Shown in pieces: positions 11,470 through 23,039 of a stretch of 64,000 nt of DNA. The stretch's first letter is position 1; each line of letters begins with the position of its first letter. The notes under the pieces were generated by a model that did no database searches, was not told where the DNA came from, and saw nothing but the letters and a program-made list of their open reading frames with translations. The DNA is from Varanus komodoensis (taxonomy: Eukaryota; Chordata; Lepidosauria; Squamata; Varanidae), in NCBI RefSeq assembly GCF_004798865.1, contig NW_025335505.1:15116354-15180353 (forward strand). The letters are read 5' to 3'. The position numbers were made by a program, and so were the translations under genes.

Positions 11470-14389
11470 TGGTAGGTTTCTCCTCTCCAAGGCTGCAAGT
11501 TCCCTCCAAAACAGAGCTGAAATTCCCTTGCCCTGGCCACCTTAAGAGCTCCACTTATGAGCCAACAGCCGTCAGACTAAGCCCTAAGGCTTGATTGGAA
11601 CTACCACACACAAACAACTACAAAACTTCTGTCTTGCAATAGTCAAAGATGAGCTGTATGTAGTAAGCAGTCCAGTGGGTACCTTCAGTATCAAGAAATC
11701 ACCTTGTTCGAACTTGTGAACATTCTCAGAAGTGTGCCACACTCAGCTTTGCTTTCATTTAAATCCAGCTCTGCACAAAGTTCCCTACTGGACCATGTTA
11801 GAGATGGTCAATTTGACTGATGCTTGACTAGGTCATCTCAGAGAAACTGGAAAAACTGGATACACCATTTATTCCTCTCCATCACAGATTCCTCAACAAA
11901 AACATGATCAGCCATGCCAATGGGTCTGATTCTGTTCAATAGCAGAATTTTGCAACATGCACCCAGATAATTTTGTGTTCAGCATAAGGTTCTCTGTATC
12001 ATGTTAGGAATTATCATGGCTGCATGGCTATTGGCACAGTGAAACAGCCAATGACTCATTCTGTCATGAGGGACACATGTGTCAAGCAGTGAGTAAAAAA
12101 CCTGAACACGTGCCCAGTGGGACAATGAGACCATAATTGAATAATTCTTCACTTCTAGATATAACACGCATGAAATTATACATCTACTAAGTATAATACC
12201 CCCCTGCTTAGGCTGAAGCAGGATAGGCTTCAGTTATAGGATAATCTAGAAAGAAATGGCAAATAGTCAAGCACTAAGGTTTCTGTCCAGCAAAGGGGCA
12301 GTGTGGATGAATGGGGATTAAGCAGTCTGATACTTTGCACAGCCCAGAAGCAGTCAAGCAGGTGACTCTGCAGGTAATAAATACTGAGAACAAACTTTTA
12401 CTAACACCTTTCACCTTTTTGAACAACTTTCAAACATCTGGCAATGTTTGAAGGTAACATGGATGTACTTAACAATGAGCAAGTAAGCATATAAAAGCAT
12501 ATAAAGTATCCAAGCAATAATCAGTCATGCAAAAAAGACCCCAAAAGTAAACGTTTGTGGTAATGCATGACAAAATCAAGCACTCTTTTCTTCTCCAGAT
12601 GCTTTTGTACCATGGTCAAATTTGGGTGTTCCCTCACTTTTATAAGTTTGTTTATTAAGGCTGAAATACACTCTCAGTTGCCATAAATTGCAGAAGTCTT
12701 GCTGCAGTGTAATTGTCCTGTTTATTATGCTCTGTGTAGTGTTTGCATAATATTTTATTAGAAGGTGCAGTTTCAAGTTTTGCTTCTGTTTCACAATATG
12801 TAGGTACAGTTTCTCAAAGCTCCTCTCCAAAGTGTTATTAGTTTAGGTCAAACCTAATTGTACAACTTTAAATGGCTTAGTTTGTTTGTTTGTTTTCATT
12901 TGCAGGCCAATTCCAAAGCATAATTAGAAATCATTCACCAGAACAATGTTTTTCAAACTAGATAGAAAGCCCTGGATTTCTTGAGAGAAAATTAGTAAAT
13001 GACAAACAAGAAGTTTCCCAGCCTTTTCTTCTGCTGCACAGCCTCAGGGAAAATATTGGGTGTGTTCCAGATCACGTCAGAAGGTGACATCCTCCAATTT
13101 CTTCTGCATATGAAAATGATGGCTAACAGCCTTCACATTTGACTACATGCCTGGCATGTAGGGGTTCCTCTGCACATAGGTCAATGTATAAGGCATTCCC
13201 TGTGAAAACTACAGCACGACCTATTCAAAAAGTCATGTAAGGATCAGTCTGAAAGCTGCATCTGGTGCACAATATGGCAGCAAGAATAATAAGTGTGTTA
13301 TTACTAGGGATGAATGGACTTTATAAAATCCATCCCATCTGTGTTTTGTGGATTATTAGACACCATTCATCCTAATCTTCACTAACTGATGGAATCCGAT
13401 TTGGTGCAAATGTGTTTATATGCATTTGTGAAAATTTTGTAAATTTGCACTTCCCAAAATGCACAAATCCCAAAATTCATAGGATATGAAAACTTCATTT
13501 TACATATTTTTTCTATGAGTGAAAAATTGTATTTTGCACAAAATTATAGAAAAAAATAAACATGATTTGTAATCCATAGAATCTATGCAACTGGGGATAA
13601 GCCAATCTGCTGCAGAATCTGTGGATCAGATTCAAGCTCTTTTGAGACAGTTGCAGGTATTTCCAACAGCCCTTCATTATACTGATGTTGAACTGCAATA
13701 GGTATGCATTAGATAGCAAGCCAATTTCAATATCTTTCTGTTGACATATGAAACACTGAACACCATGAACCCAGTTACCTGGTGGATGATATCCCCCAAT
13801 GTATTTCTATGAAGTCTCTAAGACACTTCAGAGAAGTCTTTTTCAAGATGGTGCCCAACTTTAGAAATGCCCTGCCTATAGAATTTAGAAGGCATTGATT
13901 ATGGGGGGGTGTTTTAGGAGCTTGTTCACAATGGGGTGCCTTTAAATACCTGAGGGTAGTTAAAGGGTTTTTAGTGAGCTGTTGTTTGTGTGTTTGCTTT
14001 TTTGAGGGAAAATGGGATATTATAGATGGTGGCAAAAAGAAAACATTGTTTCTTCCTGGGTAATGTCTCTATTTCTCTATAGCATAGTGCCACCTATACT
14101 TACAGAACAGGAAAGCAGGAAAGGAATTGAGTTCTTGATGCACAGTATGAAACTTAGTATATAATAGATACAATTCTGCAATAAAACCAACAGTAATGGC
14201 AGTGGATTAAAAGCCTCATGCAGAAAATCCTAAATTGGTTTAATAAAAACAACACTAGCAACAAAAGGAAATCAGCTTCTCTCTCTCTGATGGGTTTAAA
14301 TATACCACTGAGCTGATTTGGAATAGCACTATGTTTCTGTTAGTGATCTCTTTTCCTAATTACAAGGATTTTTGATATTAAGAGTTTGT
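11470..14389. other. intergenic, no gene recognised
   Basis: No exon or clear transposon. An AT-rich stretch at about 13300-13560 repeats AAATTTGCAC/AAAATTCAT-like words but gives no recognisable element. Confidence 0.5.
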
Positions 14390-15475
14390 GGTACCTGCCA
14401 CAATCTCTTCCTGGACTTGCTTTGTCAGTGGCATATTTAAATCTTTCACAATTTCAACTTTTTTGATATTAAGGTCATGCCATTCATCTGCAGCCATGAT
14501 TTTTGCTGCAGCCATGATTTTTGTTTTGTTCATATTCAGCCACGTTTGAAACAAACAGCTTGACAGAATTCTCTGAATCATTTTCCTCTTTAATATCTGG
14601 CCCTAGGTCAAATTCTCCCACAACATTAGATTCTATTTTGTTTCCTTCTTTTGCATTCCACTCACCTGTAATCATCAGCGTGTCTTGTTTCGTCATGCTA
14701 TTGCTTTCCTGTTGGATGCCTACATCATGTTTTCAATTCAATTCTTCAGCATCTATTGTTGGAACATAAATTTGGGTGATAGTAATGCAGGTTGGTTTCC
14801 CTTGAAATCTGATTGATATGGCTTGGTCAGACTTTGCACAATAGCGTCTTACTTCCCGTGCTATATCTTGTTTCATTATTAGAACCACTGAATTTCTTCT
14901 GAACTGTACTTTGAAACACTAAAATGTCCTATTCCAGTCACTTCAGTCCACTCACACCAAGCACTGTGATGTTTAACCATTCCATTTCTTGCTCTGTTTG
15001 ACTCATCCTTGTCATGCTCCATGTTCCAACTGTAAGTGTTGTGCAGTATGAGACCTCCCATTTGCCTCTGAGCATGGTAGCCATTAGTCTTCCTTTCAGC
15101 TTTGAGCTACTTTTATCATTAGCAGCACTGCTATTCACACTTGTCCTTTGCTCTTCCCCATTACTTGCTTCAGTGCCTTCTGACCTGGGAGTCTCATCTT
15201 GTGGCGCTATCTCTTGTTTCATTCTAGATTCTTTCATTATAGGATTTGCAAGGTAAGAAATATTGCGATGTGGTTTGTCATTTCTTTCTTCCACACAGTT
15301 CTCAGAAGAGTGAGCTTGAGCATCACTGCCATTGTCTGTGAAGAAGTAACCACCACTGTCACCTTCAACTATCACTGCTGCCTTCTAGCTGCTTTTCAGG
15401 AGTTTCTCCACCCTCTTCACCATTAGAAACATCCACTCTCTTCTGCTGATGTGACTGTTACTTCTTAAGAAGGAG
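14390..15475 (-). mobile_element. older RTE-clade LINE (BovB-related), leader and endonuclease part
   Basis: On the minus strand, open stretches read first an acidic leader (GDSGGYFF.., HRNISYLANPIMKESRMKQ, DETPRSEGTEASNGEEQ), then RLMATMLRGKWEVSYCTTLT with VGTW and ITVLGVSGLK, the start of the RTE endonuclease. Later frames give CAKSDQAISIRFQGKP and TITQIYVPTIDAEEL, then the endonuclease motif GEWNAK. Several frameshifts and stops separate them, so the copy is dead. The reverse transcriptase part is absent. The 5' flank to about 15690 may be its leader. Compare 23040-25650. Confidence 0.75.
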
Positions 15476-15699
15476 GCTTCTTAATCTGGTGACTCAACTT
15501 CCACCATTCTGTCTTGGGTGATGCTGTTAAGAGAACAACCCAGTGAGATTGCCTGGTCTTCTGGCAGCACTGCTCCTGGCTTCTCTGACACTCCACTTCC
15601 CACACCACATTAAGACGTGCGTCCAAGTGGAGATGATTCAGAATAATTATTTAATTGTGATTCTGCCTGCGGCTTAGTACCCACCAGGTTAAAACCAAC

Positions 15700-16455
15700 C
15701 TTGGATGAATGGGCTTCTGCTCATGGGGCAGGACTTCCTCTTGTCCTTCTCCCCTTTTCTGCCTGCTATTCCCATTCAATTATGTTCCAAAGACTCCTCC
15801 AAGCATCCAGAGCAGATTTGGGATGTGCATGGGTGGCAGTGGGGGGTGGGGCTGCCATGGGGAGGGGAAATCCATTCCATCAGTACTTTCCATTCTGCTA
15901 TCAATTTGCCCTCATTGGATCCAAACCATCTTTGCTTATCTCTCCAAATCTAGGATAAGTTCAAAATGCTTGACTAAAAGCACGCTCCATTTAAAAATTA
16001 GGGTTCACCTCTAATGCATGTGTGCGAGTTAGTATATTGAAATGATAGTCAAATGCCTTTCCCATTGATCACATTGTTTCCAACAGTTTCATTTATTCAA
16101 GCCAGAATTCAAGGAGGTTTCCACCTCAGAGCCTGAGGTGCAGACATTCTCTGTTACCTTTACCACTGAGCATCCCTAACCAGCCCAGCACACTTAACAC
16201 AAAGAGACAATGTCCTAGCAACTTTGTGTCTCCTTTCATTTAAATGCTATACTTAATCTGCCAGTTGCAAATGTGACATATTTGAGCTTGGCAAAGATGT
16301 ATAAATAGGCCTGCCATAATAATCCCCCATCTCAGACACACACATACGCACACACAAAACAGAGAGAGAGAGCTCAACACTCTCTGTTGATCTTTGTCCC
16401 ACCCAAGATACTTTGGTGCACACAATTCTTAGTTGAGTTTTGAACTCTACTAACC
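15700..16455. other. intergenic, no gene recognised
   Basis: No exon seen. Includes a G-rich patch at about 15830-15870 and a CA/GA simple repeat at 16335-16372. Confidence 0.5.
16335..16372. repeat. (CA)n followed by (GA)n
   Basis: Interrupted CA repeat and an AGAGAGAGAGAG run. Confidence 0.85.
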
Positions 16456-17065
16456 CGCTATAGCACATTAATGGTGTGAGGTCCCCAGGTCCCAATGTAA
16501 CCCCAAGCATGTCTACTACCAGGGCTGGCCTTCCCATGAAGCAGGGTGCAACACCTGCAGCAAGCAACAGAGTGGGAGGAAGTATTAGTGCCACTGCTCC
16601 CAACCGGAGGGCCCACCGCCACTGTTCCAGAACCTCCCATTGCTGCTGCTCTCCCAGTGAAGCAACTGTTGTGACAAGAGCATACCTGACAGGGCAATTG
16701 GCACCCATCCTCTTTTGTCTCACTGCGTAGTTCTTGACAGATGCCACCCTTTTGCGCCAGCTGGAGAGCTGTACAGCCAGAAAAAGCAGTTGTGGGGTCT
16801 GGGGAAAGTCCTGGAAGCACGTCTTCCAGTCACATTGCTCTCCACAGAGCTTATGGAGCAGAGGTGAGCATAAGGGGGCACATGATGAGGGGAAAGGAAG
16901 CCTGATGTGGTGATGGCAGCAGACGGAGGCAGTGCCACGTGACGCTGGCGGTAGGATGTGTGTAGTGGCAGGAGGAGTGTGATGTGACAGCAATAGCAGT
17001 GTGGGAAGGGGCGCAATGCAGCACCTCATGTTCTCTCCCTCCTCATGCAGGGACAAAATTTGCAC
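16456..17065. other. GC-richer block of unknown origin
   Basis: About 600 bp of clearly higher GC than its surroundings. The minus strand is open for 270 codons (16253-17065), but the protein has Leu/His/Pro/Cys-rich low-complexity runs, no domain, and its 3' part is read through a CA/GA microsatellite. A GGGCTGGCC..GCAACACCTGCAG stretch (16520-16560) resembles words in dispersed reptile repeats. Probably a decayed repeat. Confidence 0.35.
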
Positions 17066-17087
17066 CAGTGCTGCTTACAGAACCAAA

Positions 17088-17140
17088 CCCACTAAATTCA
17101 ATAGCACCTACTTCTGAGTAAACATGCTGAGGATTACAGT
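17088..17140. repeat. dispersed repeat arm shared with 47440
   Basis: CCCACTAAATTCAATAGCAC then CTACTTCTGAGTAAACATGC and TGAGGATTACA matches 47451-47497 over most positions. The motif ACTTCTGAGTAGACATGCATAGGATT-like is common in squamate repeats. Confidence 0.5.
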
Positions 17141-18208
17141 TCAAGTTTGTGTACTCTTCCACATTAGATTCTTTGCCAGGTTTGCATAGGCTGCAAGCTT
17201 ATACAAAGGCAGTTTGTTTAAAGCTGAAGGCAGTTCAGCTTTCAACTGGGTACGTGCATTTGTGCCAAATACATTTTAACTTTTTTTTAAAACTCTACAT
17301 TCAATAGCACTTCAATGCAGATGGCAATCCAGGAAAATTAACCCCACAGAACAGCTGCTTTACCATAGTTATAGTTTTTACTCAGTATAATAAATCACCC
17401 CATCAACACACACAATTCTTAAGTTCTCGCTTATAGCTGTAGAGTTCCATTTAACAAAAAACCCACTAATGGTAGCTCCCAAGGACACCATGCTGGGTCA
17501 TATGGGAAATATGCAGACTTATAGAAGGAAAGTTCTAGGAGCTCCCTCTTTCTTCCAAACTTTCCAAAGAAATAAATTACCTGTTTGATCCATTTATAGA
17601 AATGTAAGGATGCAACGTTTTTGTGATTAATATTAATAGCTTTTCAGTTTCATGCATTCATGAGTAGATGATAATACTAAGAAAGCATAGTTAGCAATGC
17701 ATTTTAATGACACGGCTTATGCTTTATTCATAAGATACAGTCAGAAAAGTGCCCTTTCTTAACAAATAGAAAACCAATGGATACATTTTTAGCTCTTGTG
17801 CCTAATCAAGTGTCTCAATCACAGCCTTGGTTTTATATTTATTGTATTCTGATTCAATCATGTGTACCCCTTAGAGTTGCTGGTGACCTTGATGAAGAGC
17901 AGGTGTAAAATTAGAAAGGAAGATCATCATCATCATTTAAGGCTTCACAATGTAAACATCAACAACTTTCAGGACTGTGATAAAGAAAGCCCTAAGCTAT
18001 TCAGCTGTAGTTCATTTATACTCCCCGGAATTGAATCCCTTCTGCTAGACAATTGACTCTCATGGACACAACACTCAGAAGAACTTGCCACCTGCGTGGA
18101 GAAGGGATATGCCAGGATACAAAGAAATACAGAAATGAAGCTGCAACTTTCCATGTGGTAGTGAATGGGGCCCATTCATACTATAGATCCAGTCTGGCCA
18201 TGAGGTAG
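17141..18208. other. intergenic, no feature seen
   Basis: AT-rich sequence without a supported gene or transposon. Confidence 0.5.
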
Positions 18209-18283
18209 TGCTCCAGATGTTTTGGACTTCAGCTCCAAATGATCAGGGATGTTGGGAGCTGAAATCCGCAATATCTGGAGATG
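18209..18283. mobile_element. small fold-back element, 75 bp
   Basis: The left arm TGCTCCAGATGTTTTGGACT plus TCAGCTCC pairs with the right arm GGGAGCTGAAATCCGCAATA plus TCTGGAG. This CCAGATGTTTTGGACTACAACTCC-type palindrome is widely dispersed in squamates (recalled). Confidence 0.6.
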
Positions 18284-21200
18284 GCTTGCTTGCTGCCCTA
18301 GATCACTCTGTATGCCTTCATACACACAGGACATCCTTGTGTATTAAAATGAAGGTCTGAAAGAGGAAGCACTTGTACTTTCTATGCTGGTGCAGATATT
18401 CACAAACTGGTTTTGTTTTTATCCAGATTTTTCCCTTCTAGTCATCACAAATTTAATATTGTACATTGTAATTTTTCCTAAAATAGAAAGATGATTAGCA
18501 GTAAATTACCTAGTGCAAGAGTACCTTTTAGCTGCCTTACTCAACAAGGGAGTAGGCCACTAAACAAGCCACCAAACCCGTTTCATTTCATTTCATAATT
18601 TTGCTTTCCACACAGGCCCATTGGTAAAAAAGTCTCATGTGATTCTTTGCAGCTTTTCTAGATCATAGCTAAATATAAAGCTTTTGTGCTGGTCTCTATC
18701 ACCTTTCAAAACTTGTAAAAATTGCAGGGTTTTCATATCATTTCTGCACCCAGAGGGCATATGCTATAGATATTTTTCTGAAATTAAGCAATTCTGGGTC
18801 ATTGCTTTGTTAGTTTTCCTTCTCTGGCTTCATCTCCTCCTCTCTCCCCTTCTTCCTCTCCATCTGTTGTTCCTCTTCTCCTTCAGTATTTTTCTCCTCA
18901 TGTGAATCTCAGTATTTCCATGTGTTGGAGTGGTTTCCAAACTCAGATGAAAATATCCAATCTTTCCCGTGGCTCCTGGGTGGCAGGGGAGGCATAGCAG
19001 CGCACCTGTATTTAATTCATCTTTGGATGTAAGCCACTGCTTTTTCCGTATTTTGTCTTGATCCAAAAGCTTGCCTGGGAATTTGATTGTGAATTTTCCC
19101 TCCTCACAAAAAGCACAGTCTTCCATTCTAAATACGTATTGGCATCCGCACGAACCAGTTTGCTTTCATGTGTTGCAGCTCCCAACTGAGCTATTTGCCT
19201 ATGCCTGGCTGCAGTGGGTACTTGATGAGGTAAGCTGTTCATGTGTACCAGTTGATCATGAGGACTAGATCCCATTGTGAGGTTCTTTTCCATGATACAT
19301 CACACTATTTGCTTTAAGATCTTGGAAACCTGTGTAAGTCACTTCAAGAGTCGTATACCACATAGAGAAGCTTGCAAGAATCATCAAAGTGGCATTGGTA
19401 ACATGAGATATGCCTCTTAATAACTAATGAACATATTGGTCATACAGTCAATGGAATGTTGCTAAAGGCAGGAAAATAACAATAATTCCCTTAAAGATTG
19501 TCTTTCATTCACAAAATAATTTAAATGATATCTTTCCTTTTGCTATTACAAGAGGGCGGAGGATGCTGTTATTTCCAGGTTTCGTTATTAGTTAATAGAG
19601 CCATTAGGAGCACACACAAAAATCTGCCAGTGAATATCTGTAGGGGCAACACACTGCTTTTCACTCTGAAAAATATATGCCCTGTGTTCTAATTAGCAAC
19701 CTGGTAATTACTCATTTAACAATTCCATGTATGATCAACAGTAGTGGTGGAATGATATGTCAGTGTGTGCAGTGCTTTAATCACAGAAATTAACATTTGA
19801 CTAGAGGGAAAGTGGTAATTTGCTTGAATATGTTTATCACTGAAGGTCAAGACAAAATTATTCAGTCATTGCTTATCTGCCTTGATGTGCAGTGAATGGA
19901 AGTGTTAATGAATTCTTTGTTAACTGAAGCACAAATTCTTAAAGCCAAATCTGCACTTTCCCTGTAAATGTAGGCTTCTTACATGAAGAAAAGTGAACCT
20001 TGACAATCCCCCAAGCTACTACAAGTTCACCCACACACACAGACACACACACACACCACAGAGACCGTGATAGAAATCATCAAAAAGAATAGTCTGACAT
20101 GGGTTGCATATGTATATTGAGAATGTTTGCCAGATAAGCTGAAACAACCTTGAAAAACTACATTTCATTTCTTAGCAGAAAAAAAATCATTTCAGCCATT
20201 CAGAATAAGGATTACAGTGCCAAACACTGAAGGAGGACATAGCAAGTCACCCCGGCAGTTCTCAAAGAAACACTGTTTCTGTCAAATCGATTCCTATAAT
20301 AAAGAGTTTGATATTACCAGAAAGCAAACTATTTTAAAGACATTTATTCTATTGAGTGTTGTCTGTCCCTTTACAGGAGAGAGAGGGAAGGAGGCCATAT
20401 GGATGAGGTGTAAAAGATTATCTCCACCCTCTTGCCCCTCAAGGCTGATTTGCAGTCTCAGAGAGGCAGCCAGTGTGGGTCTTCCCATGGGGGGACAGGG
20501 TAGAGGCAAGGTTGAAGCCCAACTCCAAGCTTACAGCACTGGGGCTGCAAATAATCTTGTGTCCCACCCCAGACAATGCCAAGTGAAAACTTGTCCTCTG
20601 ATAGCAAACATTATGGAATATTGAAAGCTATATGCTTTCTATTAGGGCTGTATTTTGGCAAAAGTGACCAGGGCTTGCGAGGATGTCTGTGCTGGGCTAG
20701 CTCCCTAACCATCCACTTAGCAGCTGTAAAACAGAGTGCAAATACATTCTCTTGGAGAAATTACATTTTTTCTGTAAAGTCGACACAGAGTTCACTTTTT
20801 TAATGATTATTCATTGTGGAAAAAGTACAAGCATCAGTAGAGGCCAATACGACTGCCATTGTGAGCTATTTCATTAGTCTCTCCATTGTTGTGCTTCAGC
20901 TGGTGAACTAATGGGCTACGGTTAACATTCTTGGGTTGCACCTGTCACAGTGCTCTTTCATTCAGGCTCAGCCATTGTTGGTGTACAGTTAACTCAATTC
21001 CTTGATGTGATTTGGGACATTATTCTTACATTTTAAAGCTTCTGAAAGCTGGAGAAAGTTTATTTAATTCCATTTGTGTATCTATGGTATGAATAAGTAC
21101 ATGTATACAATTTTATAAAATGATGCATGCAAATTTATTAGCATATATGGGAGGGATATGTCATGCATATGAAATGTTTGTCATATACATGAAATGCTAC

Positions 21201-21424
21201 ACATGCTTTTTAAAAAGTGTCTTCAAAAGCTAAACAACTGGAGAAAGGGAGCTGAAGAACCCTTTTGCTTGGACTGATATTTGATCCACCAATGGTGCTG
21301 GTATGATATTACAGAATATAAAGAAAATACTTTCTGCTGAAGTATAGAGAGAGGACATGAATTATCTGGCTTTCATATGGTTATCCCATGAAGTTGATTG
21401 GTAGAAGATTCAGGACAGGAAAAG
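18284..21424. other. intergenic, no gene recognised
   Basis: No exon seen. Contains a CT-rich tract (about 18825-18900) and a CA microsatellite at 20030-20058. Confidence 0.5.
20030..20058. repeat. (CA)n microsatellite
   Basis: Nearly pure CA dinucleotide run with one AGA interruption. Confidence 0.9.
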
Positions 21425-21712
21425 AAATCTTTAAAAAAAACATAGTCAAATTTTTAAATTCCCACTGCTTTTGATGGCTTTAAAAAGGGATTGGACAAAC
21501 ACGTGGAGGATAAAGCTATAAATGGCTACTACGAGGAGCAGAGAGAGTATGCAAATGCCCACCAATTGCTGGGTTCCTTGGGTGGGAAAGTGCTGTTGGA
21601 AGCATGACCTGTTTGTGGGTTTCCTGCAGGTACTTGGTTGGTTACTGTGTGAACAGGATGCTGCACTAGATGAACCCTTGTTCTGTTCCAGAATAGCACT
21701 TCCTATGCACTG
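21425..21712 (+). mobile_element. CR1-type LINE 3' end
   Basis: Shows GGCTTTAAAAAGGGATTGGA CAAACACGTGGAGGATAA, AAATGGCTACTA, then TTGGTTACTGTGTGAACAGGA with TGCTGCACTAGATGAAC. This order is the 3' end of CR1-group LINEs of squamates. It is 5'-truncated and diverged. Confidence 0.65.
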
Positions 21713-23039
21713 AGCATGTGCAATACAGATTTAAAGGGAAGGAAGGCTGAGTCAAGGAACCCTTCAGATGTTTGGCCTGCATGAAATGTGTAATCTGCTG
21801 GAACTGGATGAACCTATCTGAGTGCCCCTGGCATCTGCTTTCAGAAGATGTTCAGTAATGAATGTCACTGACTATATGTAGGTTCCATTTTCCTGTGCCT
21901 CCATCTGTTGTTAGAATAAGTACAGTGGGGTGTGCCAAAACTGTGCCTTATCTAGGGTGCCAAGATACCTTAAGACTGATCAGTCTTAAGATCTGAACGA
22001 ACAAATAATGAAACAAAAATAACTTTTCAGGTATTCTGGCCCAAAGTTGTTTATAATTTTTAATTTTAGTAGCCATACATGGAAATGGAAGCCAGTGAGG
22101 ATAACACCAAGCAAGCATGAACTGATTATATCTGTGAGAGCCAATTAGTGATCTTGCTGCCTTATTTTAGATCAGCTAATTTCCAGAACATTTTCAAGAG
22201 CATTTCTACTGGCATTGCCATAGTCCAACCAGGAGGTTAACAACGCCTGGCTAATTGTGGTAAGGCTGTGACTTCTACCCACTACACAAACATTTTCAGC
22301 TGGCTCTAGAAATATCAACTGCCCTTTAGTACTCCATAACAACCCACCATATTAAACAAAAGGGGGTCTTTTCTTCATCTCACACAACAAAATCTGGAAG
22401 CCTTTCAAGAATGACTGTGCCTGACTATCTTCTTGATACACACAATTTAAAATGAATTGTATAATAACAGGGCAATATAATTCCACACCATCCTTGTATA
22501 ATAATAGAATGTCACACCGCATGGGTGTAGCCTATATTGGCTGACCTAAAGGACAAAAATTTACTCATGGGTTATGAATTAAAATATGGCCTTTCAATGC
22601 TAGTATTTACTGAACCTTACAAGATTTCTTGTCACCACACTTTACACATTCTGAAATTTAGCTGCTGCGTGATTTTTTTCATTTCTATAGAATTCTAAAT
22701 CGGTATTCATAATAGACATCTAAAATGAATATTTAGACTTATCTTCACTTTTGGAATGCATTGTTTTGGTAAATGCTCCTCGTATTTACCCAGATGTCCC
22801 ATTTAGTGAAGTTTGCTAAGTGTGCTGAAGATTATGGCTAAGATATTTGTATACAGTCTTTAGCAGCCTCATGTTTACAGACCAATGTTTTCAATTGTCA
22901 CTATTTTTCCCACTTGTTGACACACACCTTTATGCGGTGAAGCCAAGAACAATTCCAAAGGAGGCTAAACTCTCTCACTAGATAGAAAGATCAAATGTAA
23001 GGCGCCAAACTAAGACACATACACCTTCATAAAGGGGAT
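21713..23039. other. intergenic, no gene recognised
   Basis: No supported exon or transposon. A CTTAAGACTGATCAGTCTTAAG perfect palindrome lies at 21970-21991. Confidence 0.5.

Noticed and set aside
16253-17065. 270-codon open frame on the minus strand
   Set aside because: Low-complexity Leu/His/Pro/Cys content, no domain, runs through a CA/GA microsatellite, no splice or promoter context. Best seen as a by-product of a GC-rich block.
21970-21991. perfect palindrome as a regulatory site
   Set aside because: CTTAAGACTGATCAGTCTTAAG is a single 22-bp palindrome without a known factor or a nearby gene; chance or remnant of an inverted repeat.
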